Shown: piece after piece, positions 8,197 through 17,806 of the stretch
How positions within the stretch are numbered: position 1 is the stretch's first letter
Layout of the letters: the number at the start of each line of letters is the position of its first letter
Source: Mesorhizobium sp.
GTDB taxonomy: Bacteria; Pseudomonadota; Alphaproteobacteria; Rhizobiales; Rhizobiaceae
Direction of reading: 5' to 3'
Assembly (NCBI GenBank): GCA_004020875.1
Contig: SAPZ01000005.1
Location: forward strand, 279,323-343,322
Length of the DNA stretch: 64,000 bases
Notes under the pieces: generated by a model
The model's database searches: none
What the model was told of the DNA's origin: nothing
Seen by the model: the letters and a program-made list of their open reading frames with translations, nothing else
Position numbers and translations under genes: made by a program

Positions 8197-8597
8197 CTCT
8201 TCAGCCCGCTGAAACCTTCGGCCGCCTTCTGGACATCTTCGGGAAAATCGCTCATCTCCTGAACGCGGCGGACCTCGATGACGTCATTCTCCCCGGCGGG
8301 GCAGCGGCGGGCCCATTCGATAGCCTCCTCGCGCGAACGCACGTCGATCATCCAATAGCCGCCGAGTACTTCATTGACCTCCGCGAAGGGGCCGTTGGTG
8401 ACGGCCGGCTTGCCACCCTTGAAAGACACACGTGCTCCAACGGACGGCGGATGCAGCCCATCGAGCGCAAGCAAGACTCCGGCCCGCTTCAAATCCTCAT
8501 TGTATTTCATCATCGCCTGCACCGCCTCTGCGCTCGGCATCACATCGGGAGCCGCGGTCGCATAGCCGCCGGGGATCATCAGCATCATGAAGCGCAT
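8193..8597 (-). CDS. YCII-related (DGPF) domain protein
   Basis: 134 residues: MRFMMLMIPGGYATAAP at the start, then TNGPFAEVNEVLGGYWMIDV, the DGPF-type core. It fits the YCII-related family found beside ECF42 sigma factors. Biochemical role unknown. It is the first gene of a two-gene operon and overlaps the sigma factor start by four bases. Confidence 0.9.
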   Translation of the reverse strand: MRFMMLMIPGGYATAAPDVMPSAEAVQAMMKYNEDLKRAGVLLALDGLHPPSVGARVSFKGGKPAVTNGPFAEVNEVLGGYWMIDVRSREEAIEWARRCPAGENDVIEVRRVQEMSDFPEDVQKAAEGFSGLKS

Positions 8598-8723
8598 CAG
8601 TATGGTCCTTTCGATTGCGTTGCTTCGATCCTACGACGAACGAGGATCGACGGAATCGACATCGGTGCAAGAATTAGTTCGATCTATCCTTGGCGCCTTG
8701 TCGACCGCGGGACACCGCCGCCG

Positions 8724-9350
8724 TCACGCCCGCACGCCTTGGCCAGATAAATAGGCCGAAATCAGCTCGACGAGCTGCTTCTGCAGTTCCGGCGCTTCCA
8801 GCATGTTGCGGCGCGCCGCGTTATGGATCACGCCCTCGATCGCCGAGGAGAGCACGCGCGCCATCGTCTCGGTATCCTTGCGGCGCTTGCGGTACTGCGC
8901 GACGGCCGCCGTGTAATGTTCGAGATAGCGCGCCTGGAATGAGGCGTGCGCGGCGCGCGAGCCGCGGTCGCCGGGGGCCTCGTCGAGCAGCACCTGGTGC
9001 AGCGTCGGATGGATCGAGTGCGCGCCAATCATGCCGCGCACCAGCTCGCGCGCGAATTGCCTGAGCGGCTTCTCCTCGGCCGACGCTTCGCGAATCACCG
9101 ACAGCACATGGTCGAAGTGACGGCGCCGGATTGCTTCGACCAAAGCGAGCTTGTCGGGAAAATATTGATAGAGCGAGCCGATGCTGACGCCCGCGGCCTC
9201 GGCTACCTTGTTGGTGGAGAAGCCGGCCCAGCCGAGCTCGCTCAGAACGTGAGCACCGGCTTCGATGATCGCCTCGACGGTGGCGATCGACCGCGCCTGG
9301 CGCGGCTGCTTGCGCATGCGCGCGGCCGGCTTTGCAATGCGAGTAGACAT
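8724..9350 (-). CDS. TetR family transcriptional regulator
   Basis: 208 residues with an N-terminal TetR helix-turn-helix: VEAIIEAGAHVLSELGWAGFSTNKVAEAAGVSIGSLYQYFPDKLALVEAI (residues about 25-75). The C-terminal domain matches the general AefR-like type. The gene stands alone; an inverted repeat at 9368-9392 just upstream could be its own operator. Ligand and targets are unknown. Confidence 0.88.
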   Translation of the reverse strand: MSTRIAKPAARMRKQPRQARSIATVEAIIEAGAHVLSELGWAGFSTNKVAEAAGVSIGSLYQYFPDKLALVEAIRRRHFDHVLSVIREASAEEKPLRQFARELVRGMIGAHSIHPTLHQVLLDEAPGDRGSRAAHASFQARYLEHYTAAVAQYRKRRKDTETMARVLSSAIEGVIHNAARRNMLEAPELQKQLVELISAYLSGQGVRA

Positions 9351-9974
9351 GCTGGCCCGTCTCCCGAGAATATGAACAGGATACTCACATTCATTTCACC
9401 AACGCAAATGGGGCCGCGAAGATGAGTGCCAGGACCTTACTGAAGAGCCTGCTTGCATACCAAGGCCCCGGCGAATGATGAGCTCATGGAGAGGGGGCAC
9501 GCCCCTCCCTCAGATGCGCGGCAAAGATCCACGGGATGACATGGATATGCGCAAGCCGGCAGAGATCGCCGTCGGCGGAGCTGGAATATGAGCTCTAAGC
9601 TCACTTTCGAACACGCAAGCTTTGACCGTCTTGCACGTCAGGTTCATCTGTAGATGTTTTCGCTGGACAAGATGAGACCGGTGTTCGGCAGTGGGTTCTC
9701 TATTGTGAGCACTCTGCTCACATTGCGATGCAAAGTTATGCCGCGGATGGATGGATCATCGGGTGATAGAAGCCGCGCGAAAATCTGTGCGCCGGGCCGT
9801 CACTTGGAAAGTGACAGATTCGCTCACAATTTTTCGATGAGATGCATCTTCGTGTAACCAAAATTCAATAACTGAAAATCATTGTGTTGCTTCGCTGGCT
9901 AGACAGTCGCGAGTCAGATATGCATGAGCATGCCGGGTCACTCACGACCTTAGGCAAAACGCAAGGGGCATCGC
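9351..9974. other. Intergenic region with a candidate operator, no supportable gene
   Basis: About 620 bases. An inverted repeat, GAATATGA-N9-TCACATTC (9368-9392), lies in front of the TetR gene and is a candidate autoregulatory site. A GC-rich hairpin lies near 9492-9504 (GGGGC-AC-GCCCC). The right part, about 9600-9940, is less GC-rich and probably holds the promoter of the histone-like gene. A short frame at 9654-9857 has no family features and is not called. Confidence 0.5.
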
Positions 9975-10370
9975 ATGGCAAAGACCACAACCAAGGCGCC
10001 GGCGGCGAAAGCGCCGGCAAAGAAGCCGGCAGCTAAGGCTGCCGCGAAACCTGCAGCAGTGAAGAAGGCAGCGGCACCGAAGGCAGCCGCCAAGGCTCCG
10101 GCCAAGGCAGCAGCGAAGCCGGCCGCAAAGGCTGCGGCAAAGCCCGCCGCCAAGGCAGCGGCGAAGCCCGCCGCCAAGGCTCCGGCCAAGGCAGCAGCGA
10201 AGCCGGCCGCGAAGGCAGCGGCCAAGCCCGCCGCCAAGCCGGCCGCAAAGCCCGCCGCAAAGGCAGCGGCCAAACCCGCCGCCAAGGCTCCGCTGAAGGC
10301 CGCCGCCGCCAAGGCTCCGGCAGCCGTCAAGAAGGCAGCTCCGGCGAAGAAGCCGGCCGCCAAGAAGTAA
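9975..10370 (+). CDS. Histone H1-like Lys/Ala/Pro-rich nucleoid protein
   Basis: 131 residues made almost wholly of Ala, Lys and Pro in repeated AAAKPAAK/KAPAKAAAK units. There is no folded domain and almost no acidic residue. Such tails resemble eukaryotic histone H1 and the bacterial AlgP/Hc1-like proteins, which bind DNA through their positive charge. The DNA is a run of related 15-24 bp units, so the length probably varies between strains. It has AAGGGG upstream and a terminator behind it (10480-10525). Function is inferred from composition. Confidence 0.8.
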   Translation: MAKTTTKAPAAKAPAKKPAAKAAAKPAAVKKAAAPKAAAKAPAKAAAKPAAKAAAKPAAKAAAKPAAKAPAKAAAKPAAKAAAKPAAKPAAKPAAKAAAKPAAKAPLKAAAAKAPAAVKKAAPAKKPAAKK

Positions 10371-10479
10371 TCGCGTAGCTTCGCTTGGCGAACCGCGGCA
10401 GGTGAGGGCGGGTGCCACCGGGCACCCCTCTCGCCAATTCGCTGTGACAGCGAGCGGAGTCGGAGCGCACGCTCCTCCT

Positions 10480-10525
10480 AAAGCCCTCGGAAATTTGCTG
10501 CCAGGCAAAACTTTCCGGGGGCTTT
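10480..10525 (+). terminator. Rho-independent terminator after the histone-like gene
   Basis: Stem AAAGCCCTCGGAAA (10480-10493) pairs with TTTCCGGGGGCTTT (10512-10525) with one mismatch, followed by a T run (to 10527). Confidence 0.8.
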
Positions 10526-10639
10526 TTTGTTGCCGCGTCCCGCGCCGGCGGGACGTGTCTAATCCGGATAAGCGTTGCTGGGCCGTTGCCTGGAGGTTCC
10601 ATTCGGTCAACAGTGCGGCAAACAACTGGGAAATCGATC

Positions 10640-11236
10640 ATGCCGAAACTGCTCTATGCTTCCACGTCGCCCTACAGCTCGAAGGTCCGCATGGCGGCCG
10701 TCTCCGCCGGCATTGCCATCGAGCTTGTGCCGGTCAAGACGGAGGATAAGCCCGCCGAGCTGATCTCAGCCAATCCGCTGGGCAAGATTCCGGTGCTGGT
10801 GCTGGAGGATGGCCGCTCGATCTATGACAGCCGCGCCATCACCCAATATCTCAACCGGGTGTCGAAGAACGCGCTGTTTCCGCGCAATCCGGACAAGCGG
10901 CTCGATGCGGAAGTTCTCGAGGCGCTGGCCGACGGCATTTGCGACTGCGCGCTATCGATGGTTTATGAGCGGCGCACGCGGCCCGAGGCGATGGTCTATC
11001 AGCCCTGGCTCGACCGCCAGTGGGGCAAGATCACCACCGCGCTCGACCTCATCAACGCCAACCCGCCGAAGCTGCCGAAGAAGATCACCGCCGGCCACAT
11101 GGCGCTGCGCGCCACCCTCGGCTATCTGTCGCTGCGCTTTTCGGGCCAATGGGAGAAGGGCCGCAGTCGGCTGGTCCGCTGGGCCGCGCGCTTCGACGAG
11201 AAGTTTCCCGAACTGAAGAGCAGCGTGCCGGGGTGA
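10640..11236 (+). CDS. Glutathione S-transferase family protein
   Basis: 198 residues. The N-terminal thioredoxin-like domain starts MPKLLYASTSPYSSKVRMAA; Ser residues at about 8-13 are the usual catalytic area. The cis-Pro motif is NPLGKIPVLVLEDG, then SIYDSRAITQYLN. An all-helical C-terminal domain follows. It belongs to the large GST superfamily; the substrate is unknown. ATG 10640 is chosen because it gives the standard N terminus. Confidence 0.9.
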   Translation: MPKLLYASTSPYSSKVRMAAVSAGIAIELVPVKTEDKPAELISANPLGKIPVLVLEDGRSIYDSRAITQYLNRVSKNALFPRNPDKRLDAEVLEALADGICDCALSMVYERRTRPEAMVYQPWLDRQWGKITTALDLINANPPKLPKKITAGHMALRATLGYLSLRFSGQWEKGRSRLVRWAARFDEKFPELKSSVPG

Positions 11237-11305
11237 GAGGCCGCGCTTGAACGCTCACCCGTTTCCGTGCTGCCTGAGGCCTCGCCAATTAATGAGGTGG
11301 TGAGC

Positions 11306-11683
11306 ATGGCAAAGTCCTCAACCGGCCTCGCGCCCGACCCGATGGTCGAGCGCTTGCGCGCCGCCCTTGGCCGGCGCGACTTCACCGAGCAGAAGATGTT
11401 CGGCGGCACCTGCTTCATGATCGATGGCAACATGCTGGTCGGCACCTCGAAGCGCGGCCTCCTGGTGCGCGTGGGCAAGGACGCGCATGCGGCAGCGGCC
11501 GCTCGTCCCCATGCGCGCCCGATGGAAATGGGCGGGCGCTCGATGGAAGGCTATCTCCACGTCGGGCCGGAAGGCACGGCGAGCGAGGCCGAACTCGGCT
11601 TCTGGCTCGATCTTGCTTTGACCTTTGTCCAGACACTGCCGCCGAAGGACAAATCCGCCAAGGTCGCAAAGAAGCGCGCGTAA
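11306..11683 (+). CDS. TfoX/Sxy N-terminal domain protein
   Basis: 125 residues. The domain is recognisable from VERLRAALG, then EQKMFGGTCFMIDGNMLVGT, typical of TfoX N-domain proteins (KxMFGG..F..). The C-terminal tail is Lys-rich (KDKSAKVAKKRA). In gammaproteobacteria Sxy/TfoX aids competence, but single-domain rhizobial versions have no assigned role. ATG 11306 follows GAGGTGGTGAGC. Confidence 0.85.
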   Translation: MAKSSTGLAPDPMVERLRAALGRRDFTEQKMFGGTCFMIDGNMLVGTSKRGLLVRVGKDAHAAAAARPHARPMEMGGRSMEGYLHVGPEGTASEAELGFWLDLALTFVQTLPPKDKSAKVAKKRA

Positions 11684-11768
11684 GCCGCTGACTCGCCCCT
11701 TTCCGGACGGCGATGTGTCAGTATCGGCTGCGCCGGTGCCGACGAACGCATCGGGCAAGGGGGAAGCG

Positions 11769-12185
11769 ATGGCACTCAGCGGGCATTGCATGTGCGGAGC
11801 GGTCACCTGGAAATATTCCGGCGATATCATCCGCAATCTGGTCTGTCACTGCGCCGATTGCCAGCGTGCCACCTCGTCGCCCTTCACCGCCTTCCTGGGG
11901 CTGGCGCCCGATGAGCTGAACTGGGCCGGCGACATCAAGCACTATGAAAGCAGCACGGACACGTTTCGCGGCTTCTGTCCGTCCTGTGGCACCAGGCTCT
12001 ATTTCCGCTCGGCAAGATGGCCGACAGAGATTCACGTTCACGCCGCCACCATGAACGATCCGGGCGACTACCGGCCGGACGCTCAGGTCTTCATGCTATC
12101 GCGTTTGAAATGGCTGGACCGGCTGCCGTCGATACCCACCCACGATGGCTTCCAGCAGCAGCCGGCGCGTCGGTCGGGCGCCTGA
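11769..12185 (+). CDS. GFA family (glutathione-dependent formaldehyde-activating enzyme-like) zinc protein
   Basis: 138 residues with the zinc-binding Cys pattern of the GFA/CENP-V fold: GHCMCGAV, CHCADCQRATSS and GFCPSCGTRLYF. Family members bind zinc and have been linked to the formaldehyde-glutathione adduct, but most are uncharacterised. ATG 11769 has GGGGGAAG upstream. The transcript ends at the shared terminator 12209-12235. Confidence 0.9.
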   Translation: MALSGHCMCGAVTWKYSGDIIRNLVCHCADCQRATSSPFTAFLGLAPDELNWAGDIKHYESSTDTFRGFCPSCGTRLYFRSARWPTEIHVHAATMNDPGDYRPDAQVFMLSRLKWLDRLPSIPTHDGFQQQPARRSGA

Positions 12186-12208
12186 CGCCTTTCGACCGGG
12201 TCAACAAA

Positions 12209-12235
12209 AAAAGCCGGGCGCAAGGCCCGGCTTTT
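12209..12235. terminator. Bidirectional terminator between convergent genes
   Basis: Perfect 11-bp stem, AAAAGCCGGGC (12209-12219) with GCCCGGCTTTT (12225-12235), with an A run on the left and T run on the right. It serves the GFA gene (+) and the porin gene (-). Confidence 0.88.
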
Positions 12236-12257
12236 CCGTGTCGTGGCTTCGAACGAC

Positions 12258-12911
12258 TTAGAACTTCATACCGACGCCGAAGGTGACGCGGTTGTCGGAA
12301 GACTTGACCTTGCCGACATTGTCGAAGTTCTTGCTGCCGTAGTCGGTATAGCGATACTCGACGCGGCCGAACACATTGTCCGTGATCTTGATGTCGGTGC
12401 CGGCGCCGGCCGTCCAGCCGACCATGGCCTTGCTGTCGCTGGTGTTCAGAATGTCGTCGGTGACCTTCTGGTTCTTGGCGGCCAGACCGCCCGTGCCGTA
12501 GAGCAGAATCTCGGGGGTGACGGCATAGCCGAGGCGGGCGCGCAATGAGCCTTCGAGGCCCGACTTGGCGCTGAAGCCATTCGAAGAGCCCTTGGTGCCA
12601 TTATAGCCGAGGTCGGCTTCAGCACCGTAGACGAAGTTCTCCTGCTGCCACTGGTAGCCGCCGAAGACGCCGCCGACAAAGCCCTTGGTGCCGATATTGG
12701 TGCCCTGATCCTTCAGCTTGGCGTGACCGCCGAAGCCATAACCGGCGCTCAGGCCGACATATGGGCCGGCCCAGGACGCAACCGGAAGCTCGGCAACCGG
12801 AGCGGGAGCCGGCGGCTCCTCGGAAACGACGTCGGCCGCAAAGGCGGTACCAGCAAAGGCGAACAGCCCGAGCGCGGCGGCAAGCGGCGCGAATTTGAGA
12901 TTGGTCTTCAT
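12258..12911 (-). CDS. Omp25/RopB-like outer membrane beta-barrel protein
   Basis: 217 residues. The signal peptide is MKTNLKFAPLAAALGLFAFA with cleavage after AFA, then a short Pro-rich linker (EEPPAPAPVAELP). The 8-stranded barrel pattern follows: WAGPYVGLSAGYGFGG, GGVFGGYQWQ, VYGAEADLGYNG, LRARLGYAV, VEYRYTDYG, ending in FGVGMKF with the terminal Phe needed for BAM assembly. Homologous to Brucella Omp25/31 and rhizobial RopB. ATG 12911 has AAGGAG eight bases upstream. Confidence 0.93.
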   Translation of the reverse strand: MKTNLKFAPLAAALGLFAFAGTAFAADVVSEEPPAPAPVAELPVASWAGPYVGLSAGYGFGGHAKLKDQGTNIGTKGFVGGVFGGYQWQQENFVYGAEADLGYNGTKGSSNGFSAKSGLEGSLRARLGYAVTPEILLYGTGGLAAKNQKVTDDILNTSDSKAMVGWTAGAGTDIKITDNVFGRVEYRYTDYGSKNFDNVGKVKSSDNRVTFGVGMKF

Positions 12912-13321
12912 TGTATACTCCTTAAGCCACAAGACACTTAGGCTTGCTTGTTCATGAAACGCCCCGGCCCGTCCGGGGGGATAAACGAGCCTGGCGTTTA
13001 ACGGTTCCGAATGTCGTGCTGAAATGCGGCTGAAGCGAACCTGAACTTGGGTCATTCCCGGGCGCGAATGAGGCCGAAAGGTGACGTTGCATCTTCGCAA
13101 CAGCGAATGTCAGCAGGCTAATCATGTTGCGCTGCACATCGCTTGGTTCAAGGGGTGCAGCGACATATATTGCCGGGAACGGCGCCTCGAATCCGGCGGG
13201 GCGGAAGCGCATCCGGGCGGCTTCGCCACATTCCTGCCGCAGGTGGAAATGGCATTTAACACTTGGCCCGTCATATTGTGCCGGCCTCCCGGAATCGTGA
13301 AGCCGATTGAGGATTGACACC
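12912..13321. other. Divergent promoter region of the porin and SDR genes
   Basis: About 410 bases between two divergent starts. No gene is supported; open frames here are shadows without ribosome binding sites. Promoters for both genes should lie here, but no confident -35/-10 pair is assigned. Confidence 0.45.
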
Positions 13322-14086
13322 ATGAAACAACCCACGGCCGTCGCGCTGGTGACGGGTGGAGCAAGACGGATAGGCAAGGCGATCGTCGAGGATCTGGCCG
13401 CCAATGGCTTCGCCGTCGCCATCCATGCCAACCGGTCGAGCGGTGAGGCCGAGGCGCTGGCGGGGAAGATCACGGGCGAGGGCGGGCGCGCCGCCGTCGT
13501 CGCCGCCGACCTCACCGACATGGATGCCGTCGGCGATCTTGTCGGCAGATCGGAGGCAGCGCTCGGCCCCGTCACGCTGCTGGTCAACAATGCTTCCCTG
13601 TTCGTCGACGACCGGGTCGAGGATTTCGACTGGCAGGCCTGGGACCGCCATTTCGCCATCCATGTGAAGGCGCCAGCGCTTCTGGCGCAGAATTTCGCCC
13701 GTGCGCTGCCGCAGGGCGAGGAGGGGCTGATCGTCAACATGATCGACCAGCGCGTCTGGCGGCCGACGCCGCGCTATTTCTCCTATGCGCTGTCGAAATC
13801 GGCGCTCTGGACGCAAACTCAGATGCTGGCGCAGGCGCTCGGGCCGCGCATTCGCGTCAACGCCATAGGTCCCGGGCCGACACTGAAGAACAAGCGCCAG
13901 GACGACGATGATTTCGGCAAACAGGTCGAGGGGCTGATCCTGAAGCGCGGCCCGCAATTGTCTGAATTCGGGGCCACGATCCGCTATCTCTGGCAGGCGC
14001 GCTCGGTGACCGGACAGATGATAGCGCTCGACGGCGGCCAGCATCTTGCGTGGCAGACGCCCGATGTGACAGGCATGGTGGAATGA
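13322..14086 (+). CDS. SDR family oxidoreductase (FolM/pteridine-reductase-like)
   Basis: 254 residues. The NADP-binding loop is [11 protein letters not shown] (the Arg favours NADPH), followed by [14 protein letters not shown] and YALSKSAL; in this protein the catalytic YxxxK reads YALSK. The TGGARRIG motif resembles dihydromonapterin/pteridine reductases, so a pterin role is possible but unproven. Its TGA overlaps the ATG of uvrC (ATGA), so the two are translationally coupled. Confidence 0.88.
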   Translation: MKQPTAVALVTGGARRIGKAIVEDLAANGFAVAIHANRSSGEAEALAGKITGEGGRAAVVAADLTDMDAVGDLVGRSEAALGPVTLLVNNASLFVDDRVEDFDWQAWDRHFAIHVKAPALLAQNFARALPQGEEGLIVNMIDQRVWRPTPRYFSYALSKSALWTQTQMLAQALGPRIRVNAIGPGPTLKNKRQDDDDFGKQVEGLILKRGPQLSEFGATIRYLWQARSVTGQMIALDGGQHLAWQTPDVTGMVE

Positions 14087-16167
14087 GTCCCACAGCCCAA
14101 AAACACAGACGCAACGGCGCCGCCGACGACCTGCCCCCCGATGTCGATCTCGACGTCGAGGACGAGGCGGCGGAGGAGATCGTCGAGCCCGAGGCTTTGC
14201 CGACCGGCCCCGATGTCGCCTTCACCGCCATCGACTGGACGCCGCATGCCGGCGATGCCGACGGCATGGTCGGCGCCGAGGTGATCCAGACCTTCGTCAA
14301 GCGGCTCCCCAACCAGCCCGGCGTCTATCGCATGATGAACGCCGCCGGCGACGTGCTCTATGTCGGCAAGGCGCGCAGCCTGAAGAAGCGCGTCACTAAC
14401 TACGCTCAAGGGCGGTTCCACACTGCCCGCATCGGCCGCATGGTGCGCGAGACGGCCACGATGGAATTCGTCGTCACCCGCACCGAGATCGAGGCGCTGC
14501 TGCTCGAGGCGAACCTCATCAAGCGGCTGAGGCCCCGCTTCAACGTGCTGATGCGCGACGACAAGTCGTTCCCTTATATCCTGCTCACCGGCGATCATGT
14601 CTCGCCCGGCATCTACAAGCATCGCGGCGCGCGTTCGCGCAAGGGCGACTATTTCGGTCCCTTCGCCTCGGCCGGCGCGGTCGGCCGCACCATCAATTCG
14701 CTGCAGCGGGCCTTCCTGCTCAGAAGCTGCACCAACTCCTTCTATGAGAACCGCACAAGGCCCTGCCTGCTCTACCAGATCAAGCGCTGCGCCGGCCCCT
14801 GCACCGGCGAGATCTCGCATGAGGGCTATGCCGAGCTCGTCGCGGAGGCCAAGGATTTCCTATCCGGCCGCAGCCAGAAGGTGAAGACGGAGATCTCGGC
14901 CGCCATGCAGCAGGCTTCCGAGGAACTCGATTTCGAGCGCGCTGCGATCTACCGCGATCGTCTTGCCGCGCTGTCCCACGTGCAGGCGCATCAGGGCATC
15001 AACCCGCAGACGGTCGAGGAGGCCGACGTCTTCGCCATCCACCAGGAAGGCGGCCAGGCCTGCATCCAGGTGTTCTTCTTCCGCACCGGCCAGAACTGGG
15101 GCAATCGCGCCTATTTCCCCAAGGCGGATCCGGCGCTGGAGCCGGCCGAGGTGCTGGGCTCGTTCCTGGCGCAATTCTATGACGACAAGTTGCCGGCGCG
15201 TACGCTGCTGCTGTCGCAGGTCGCGCAGGAACAGGAACTGCTCGCCGAAGCGCTTTCCACCCATGCGGGCCGCAAGATTACGATCTCGGTGCCGCAGCGC
15301 GGCGAGAAGAAGGATCTGACCGATCACGCGCTGCAGAATGCGCGCGAGGCGCTTGGCCGCAGGCTGGCCGAAACCTCGACGCAGGCGCGGCTGCTGCAGG
15401 GATTCGCCGAGACCTTCGGCTTGGCAAGACCCCCGGTGCGCATCGAGGTCTATGACAACTCGCACATCATGGGCACCAATGCGGTTGGCGCCATGGTCGT
15501 CGCCGGGCCGGAAGGTTTCGTGAAGAACCAGTACCGGAAATTCAACATCCGCTCGACCGAGATCACGCCGGGCGACGATTTCGGCATGATGCGCGAGGTA
15601 ATGCAGCGGCGTTTCTCGCGGCTGCTCAAGGAACATGGCGACGAGCAGTCAGGACCGGCCGCCGCAGACGATGCGGGCGAGGAGGATCTGGTCGCCGGCA
15701 ATGGCGGTTTTCCGGCGTGGCCCGACGTTATCCTGATCGACGGCGGCCAGGGCCAGATGACGGCAGTGCGCCAGATCCTTGCCGACCTCGGCGTGGAAGA
15801 TCGGGTTGTCGCCATCGGCATCGCCAAGGGCCCGGACCGCGATGCCGGTCGCGAGCGCTTCTTCGTCAAGGGCAAGGACTCCTTCATGCTGCCGGTGCGC
15901 GACCCGGTGCTCTATTTCGTCCAGCGCCTGCGCGACGAGGTGCACCGCTTTGCCATCGGGTCGCACAGGGCCCGCCGAAAAAAGGAAATGATCAAGAGCC
16001 CGCTCGACGAGATCGCGGGCATCGGTCCCGGCCGCAAGCGCGCCCTGCTGCACGCCTTCGGCACCGCTAAGGCGGTCAGCCGCGCCGCGGTCGAGGACCT
16101 TATCAAGGTCGACGGCATTTCCGAGCATGTGGCGAAGCTGGTCTACAATCACTTCCACGAGAGCTGA
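14083..16167 (+). CDS. uvrC: UvrABC system protein C (excinuclease subunit)
   Basis: 694 residues. An acidic N-terminal extension of about 65 residues ([19 protein letters not shown]) precedes the GIY-YIG nuclease (residues about 78-100, [20 protein letters not shown]). A UVR motif region follows, then the RNase H-like nuclease ([20 protein letters not shown]) and a C-terminal helix-hairpin-helix ([30 protein letters not shown]). UvrC makes both cuts in nucleotide-excision repair. ATG 14083 overlaps the SDR stop; the N-terminal extension is common in rhizobial UvrC. Confidence 0.97.
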   Translation: MSPTAQKHRRNGAADDLPPDVDLDVEDEAAEEIVEPEALPTGPDVAFTAIDWTPHAGDADGMVGAEVIQTFVKRLPNQPGVYRMMNAAGDVLYVGKARSLKKRVTNYAQGRFHTARIGRMVRETATMEFVVTRTEIEALLLEANLIKRLRPRFNVLMRDDKSFPYILLTGDHVSPGIYKHRGARSRKGDYFGPFASAGAVGRTINSLQRAFLLRSCTNSFYENRTRPCLLYQIKRCAGPCTGEISHEGYAELVAEAKDFLSGRSQKVKTEISAAMQQASEELDFERAAIYRDRLAALSHVQAHQGINPQTVEEADVFAIHQEGGQACIQVFFFRTGQNWGNRAYFPKADPALEPAEVLGSFLAQFYDDKLPARTLLLSQVAQEQELLAEALSTHAGRKITISVPQRGEKKDLTDHALQNAREALGRRLAETSTQARLLQGFAETFGLARPPVRIEVYDNSHIMGTNAVGAMVVAGPEGFVKNQYRKFNIRSTEITPGDDFGMMREVMQRRFSRLLKEHGDEQSGPAAADDAGEEDLVAGNGGFPAWPDVILIDGGQGQMTAVRQILADLGVEDRVVAIGIAKGPDRDAGRERFFVKGKDSFMLPVRDPVLYFVQRLRDEVHRFAIGSHRARRKKEMIKSPLDEIAGIGPGRKRALLHAFGTAKAVSRAAVEDLIKVDGISEHVAKLVYNHFHES

Positions 16168-16331
16168 GAGCCCGTCCCGCGCACGGAAGATTGACGAACT
16201 AGATTGTGAGCCGCAGAGGCGTTGGCCGACACAAATGCTATTTTTGCCTGGTCAATCGAATCTCGACTGTTGACCCCCTACATTCGCTTCTGATTTGAGT
16301 ACGTCTGGCGGAGGAGATTTCCCGAGACGAC

Positions 16332-16928
16332 ATGGCACAACGCGCGTTCAACCTTCCGAACATCCTTACCTATGCCCGCATCATTGCGGTGCCGTTGGTC
16401 GTGCTGTGCTTTTTCCTGGAGGGGCATCTGAAGTCGTCCGACTTCGCCCGCTGGTCGGCACTGGTCATCTTCCTGCTTGCCTCGATCACCGATTACTTTG
16501 ACGGCTATTTCGCGCGCGCCTGGCAGCAGACTTCCAACATCGGCAAGATGCTCGACCCGATCGCCGACAAATTGCTGGTCGCCACCTGCCTGCTCCTGCT
16601 TGCCGCCGACACCGACCGCCATGGCGGCATCGCCGGCTGGTCGCTCTGGGCGGCGATCATCATCCTGTGCCGCGAGATCCTGGTTTCGGGCTTAAGGGAA
16701 TATCTGGCCGCCTTGAAAGTGTCGGTGCCGGTCACCCAGCTCGCCAAATGGAAGACCACCATCCAGATGGTCGCCATCGCCTTCCTTCTTGTCGGCCCGG
16801 CCGGCGACAAGATCTTTCCGCTGACCACCCAGATCGGCCTGGTGCTGCTGTGGATCGCGGCGCTCGTCACACTCTACACCGGCTACGACTATTTCCGTGC
16901 CGGCCTTAAGCACATCATGGACGAGTGA
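16332..16928 (+). CDS. pgsA: CDP-diacylglycerol--glycerol-3-phosphate 3-phosphatidyltransferase
   Basis: 198 residues, several membrane helices. The CDP-alcohol phosphotransferase motif is complete: DGYFARAWQQTSNIGKMLDPIAD (D-G-x2-A-R-x8-G-x3-D-x3-D). The start NLPNILTYARIIAVPLVV is typical of PgsA. It makes phosphatidylglycerol-phosphate in the inner membrane. It lies downstream of uvrC, a common pairing, and overlaps or abuts moaD. A second CDP-alcohol transferase lies at 53870. Confidence 0.95.
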   Translation: MAQRAFNLPNILTYARIIAVPLVVLCFFLEGHLKSSDFARWSALVIFLLASITDYFDGYFARAWQQTSNIGKMLDPIADKLLVATCLLLLAADTDRHGGIAGWSLWAAIIILCREILVSGLREYLAALKVSVPVTQLAKWKTTIQMVAIAFLLVGPAGDKIFPLTTQIGLVLLWIAALVTLYTGYDYFRAGLKHIMDE

Positions 16929-16933
16929 AGACA

Positions 16934-17191
16934 ATGTCGACGAAACTCATCTATTTCGCCTGGGTGCGCGAGCGGATCGGCAAGCCGGAAGAGGAGGTCG
17001 AACTGCCCTCCGGCATCGAGACGGTGAGCGAACTGCTGCGTTGGCTGAGATCGCGCGGCGAGGAATACGAAAACGCGCTGCAATATCCCGATGTCATCCG
17101 CGTCGCGATCAACCAGGAGCATGTCGGCCATCGCGAGAAGATCGCGGGCGCGCGCGAGATCGCGCTGTTTCCGCCGATGACCGGAGGTTGA
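16934..17191 (+). CDS. moaD: Molybdopterin synthase sulfur carrier subunit
   Basis: 85 residues with a ubiquitin-like fold: KLIYFAWVRERIGKPEEEVE at the start and the essential C-terminal Gly-Gly (FPPMTGG). The terminal Gly is thiocarboxylated and donates sulfur to cyclic pyranopterin. A GTG at 16925 overlapping the pgsA stop is a possible alternative start. moaE follows after one base. Confidence 0.93.
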   Translation: MSTKLIYFAWVRERIGKPEEEVELPSGIETVSELLRWLRSRGEEYENALQYPDVIRVAINQEHVGHREKIAGAREIALFPPMTGG

Positions 17192-17192
17192 C

Positions 17193-17672
17193 ATGGCCGG
17201 CGCCGTCGTGCCCGCCATCCGCATCCAGCGCGAGGATTTCGACGTCGCCGCCGAGATCGCCGGCCTGACCGGGGGCCGGACCGATATCGGTGCCGTGGTC
17301 ACCTTCTCCGGGCTTTGCCGCGACGAGCAGGGCGCGCTGTCGGCGCTCGAGCTCGAACACTATCCCGGCATGGCCGAGGCCGAGATCGGCCGCATCGCCG
17401 CTGAAGCCATCGAACGCTGGCCGCTGCAGGGCCTCACCGTCATCCATCGCCACGGTAAGATAATGCCGGGCGAAAACATCGTGCTGGTGGTCGCGGCCTC
17501 GTCGCACCGGCAGGCGGCCTTCGAGGCGGCGAATTTCCTGATGGATTATCTGAAGTCGCGCGCGCCCTTCTGGAAGAAGGAACATCTTGCCGACGGCTCC
17601 GAGGGCGGCTGGGTCGACGCCAAGGAAGCCGACGATCACGCGGCGGACCGCTGGAAGAAACCGGGCGAATAA
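17193..17672 (+). CDS. moaE: Molybdopterin synthase catalytic subunit
   Basis: 159 residues. Typical MoaE motifs: GAVVTFSGLCRDEQG, LELEHYPGMAEAEI, VIHRHGKIMPGENIVLVV and FLMDYLKSRAPFWKKE with the conserved Lys residues. With MoaD it converts precursor Z to molybdopterin, used for example by the oxidoreductase at 37325. Its TAA forms the left edge of a palindromic repeat (17672-17720). Confidence 0.95.
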   Translation: MAGAVVPAIRIQREDFDVAAEIAGLTGGRTDIGAVVTFSGLCRDEQGALSALELEHYPGMAEAEIGRIAAEAIERWPLQGLTVIHRHGKIMPGENIVLVVAASSHRQAAFEAANFLMDYLKSRAPFWKKEHLADGSEGGWVDAKEADDHAADRWKKPGE

Positions 17673-17720
17673 TGCATGTCGCCCAGAAGTGTGCAGTGGT
17701 TCTGGGGCAACGACATGCAT
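17672..17720. repeat. Short palindromic dispersed repeat (GCATGTC...GACATGC family)
   Basis: Outer arms ATGCATGTCG (17672-17681) and CGACATGCAT (17711-17720), inner arms CCCAGAA and TTCTGGG. The same plan, GCATGTC-CCC-AAA...GGG-GACATGC, appears at 19611 and 33214, so the three look related. Confidence 0.7.
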
Positions 17721-17806
17721 CAGAAAAAACTCCCGTTCGGCCATCGAACGACCGCATTCCTTGCCAAGCTTGCTAATCGGTTTGATTTGCTTGGCGGAGC
17801 AATCTC

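Noticed and set aside
9654-9857. 67-residue frame upstream of the histone-like gene
   Set aside because: No ribosome binding site, no recognised pattern, and base composition like the surrounding promoter region.
9942-10625. Gly/Arg/Cys- and Ala/Phe-rich frames opposite the histone-like gene
   Set aside because: These are low-complexity antisense readings of the AAK repeat DNA.
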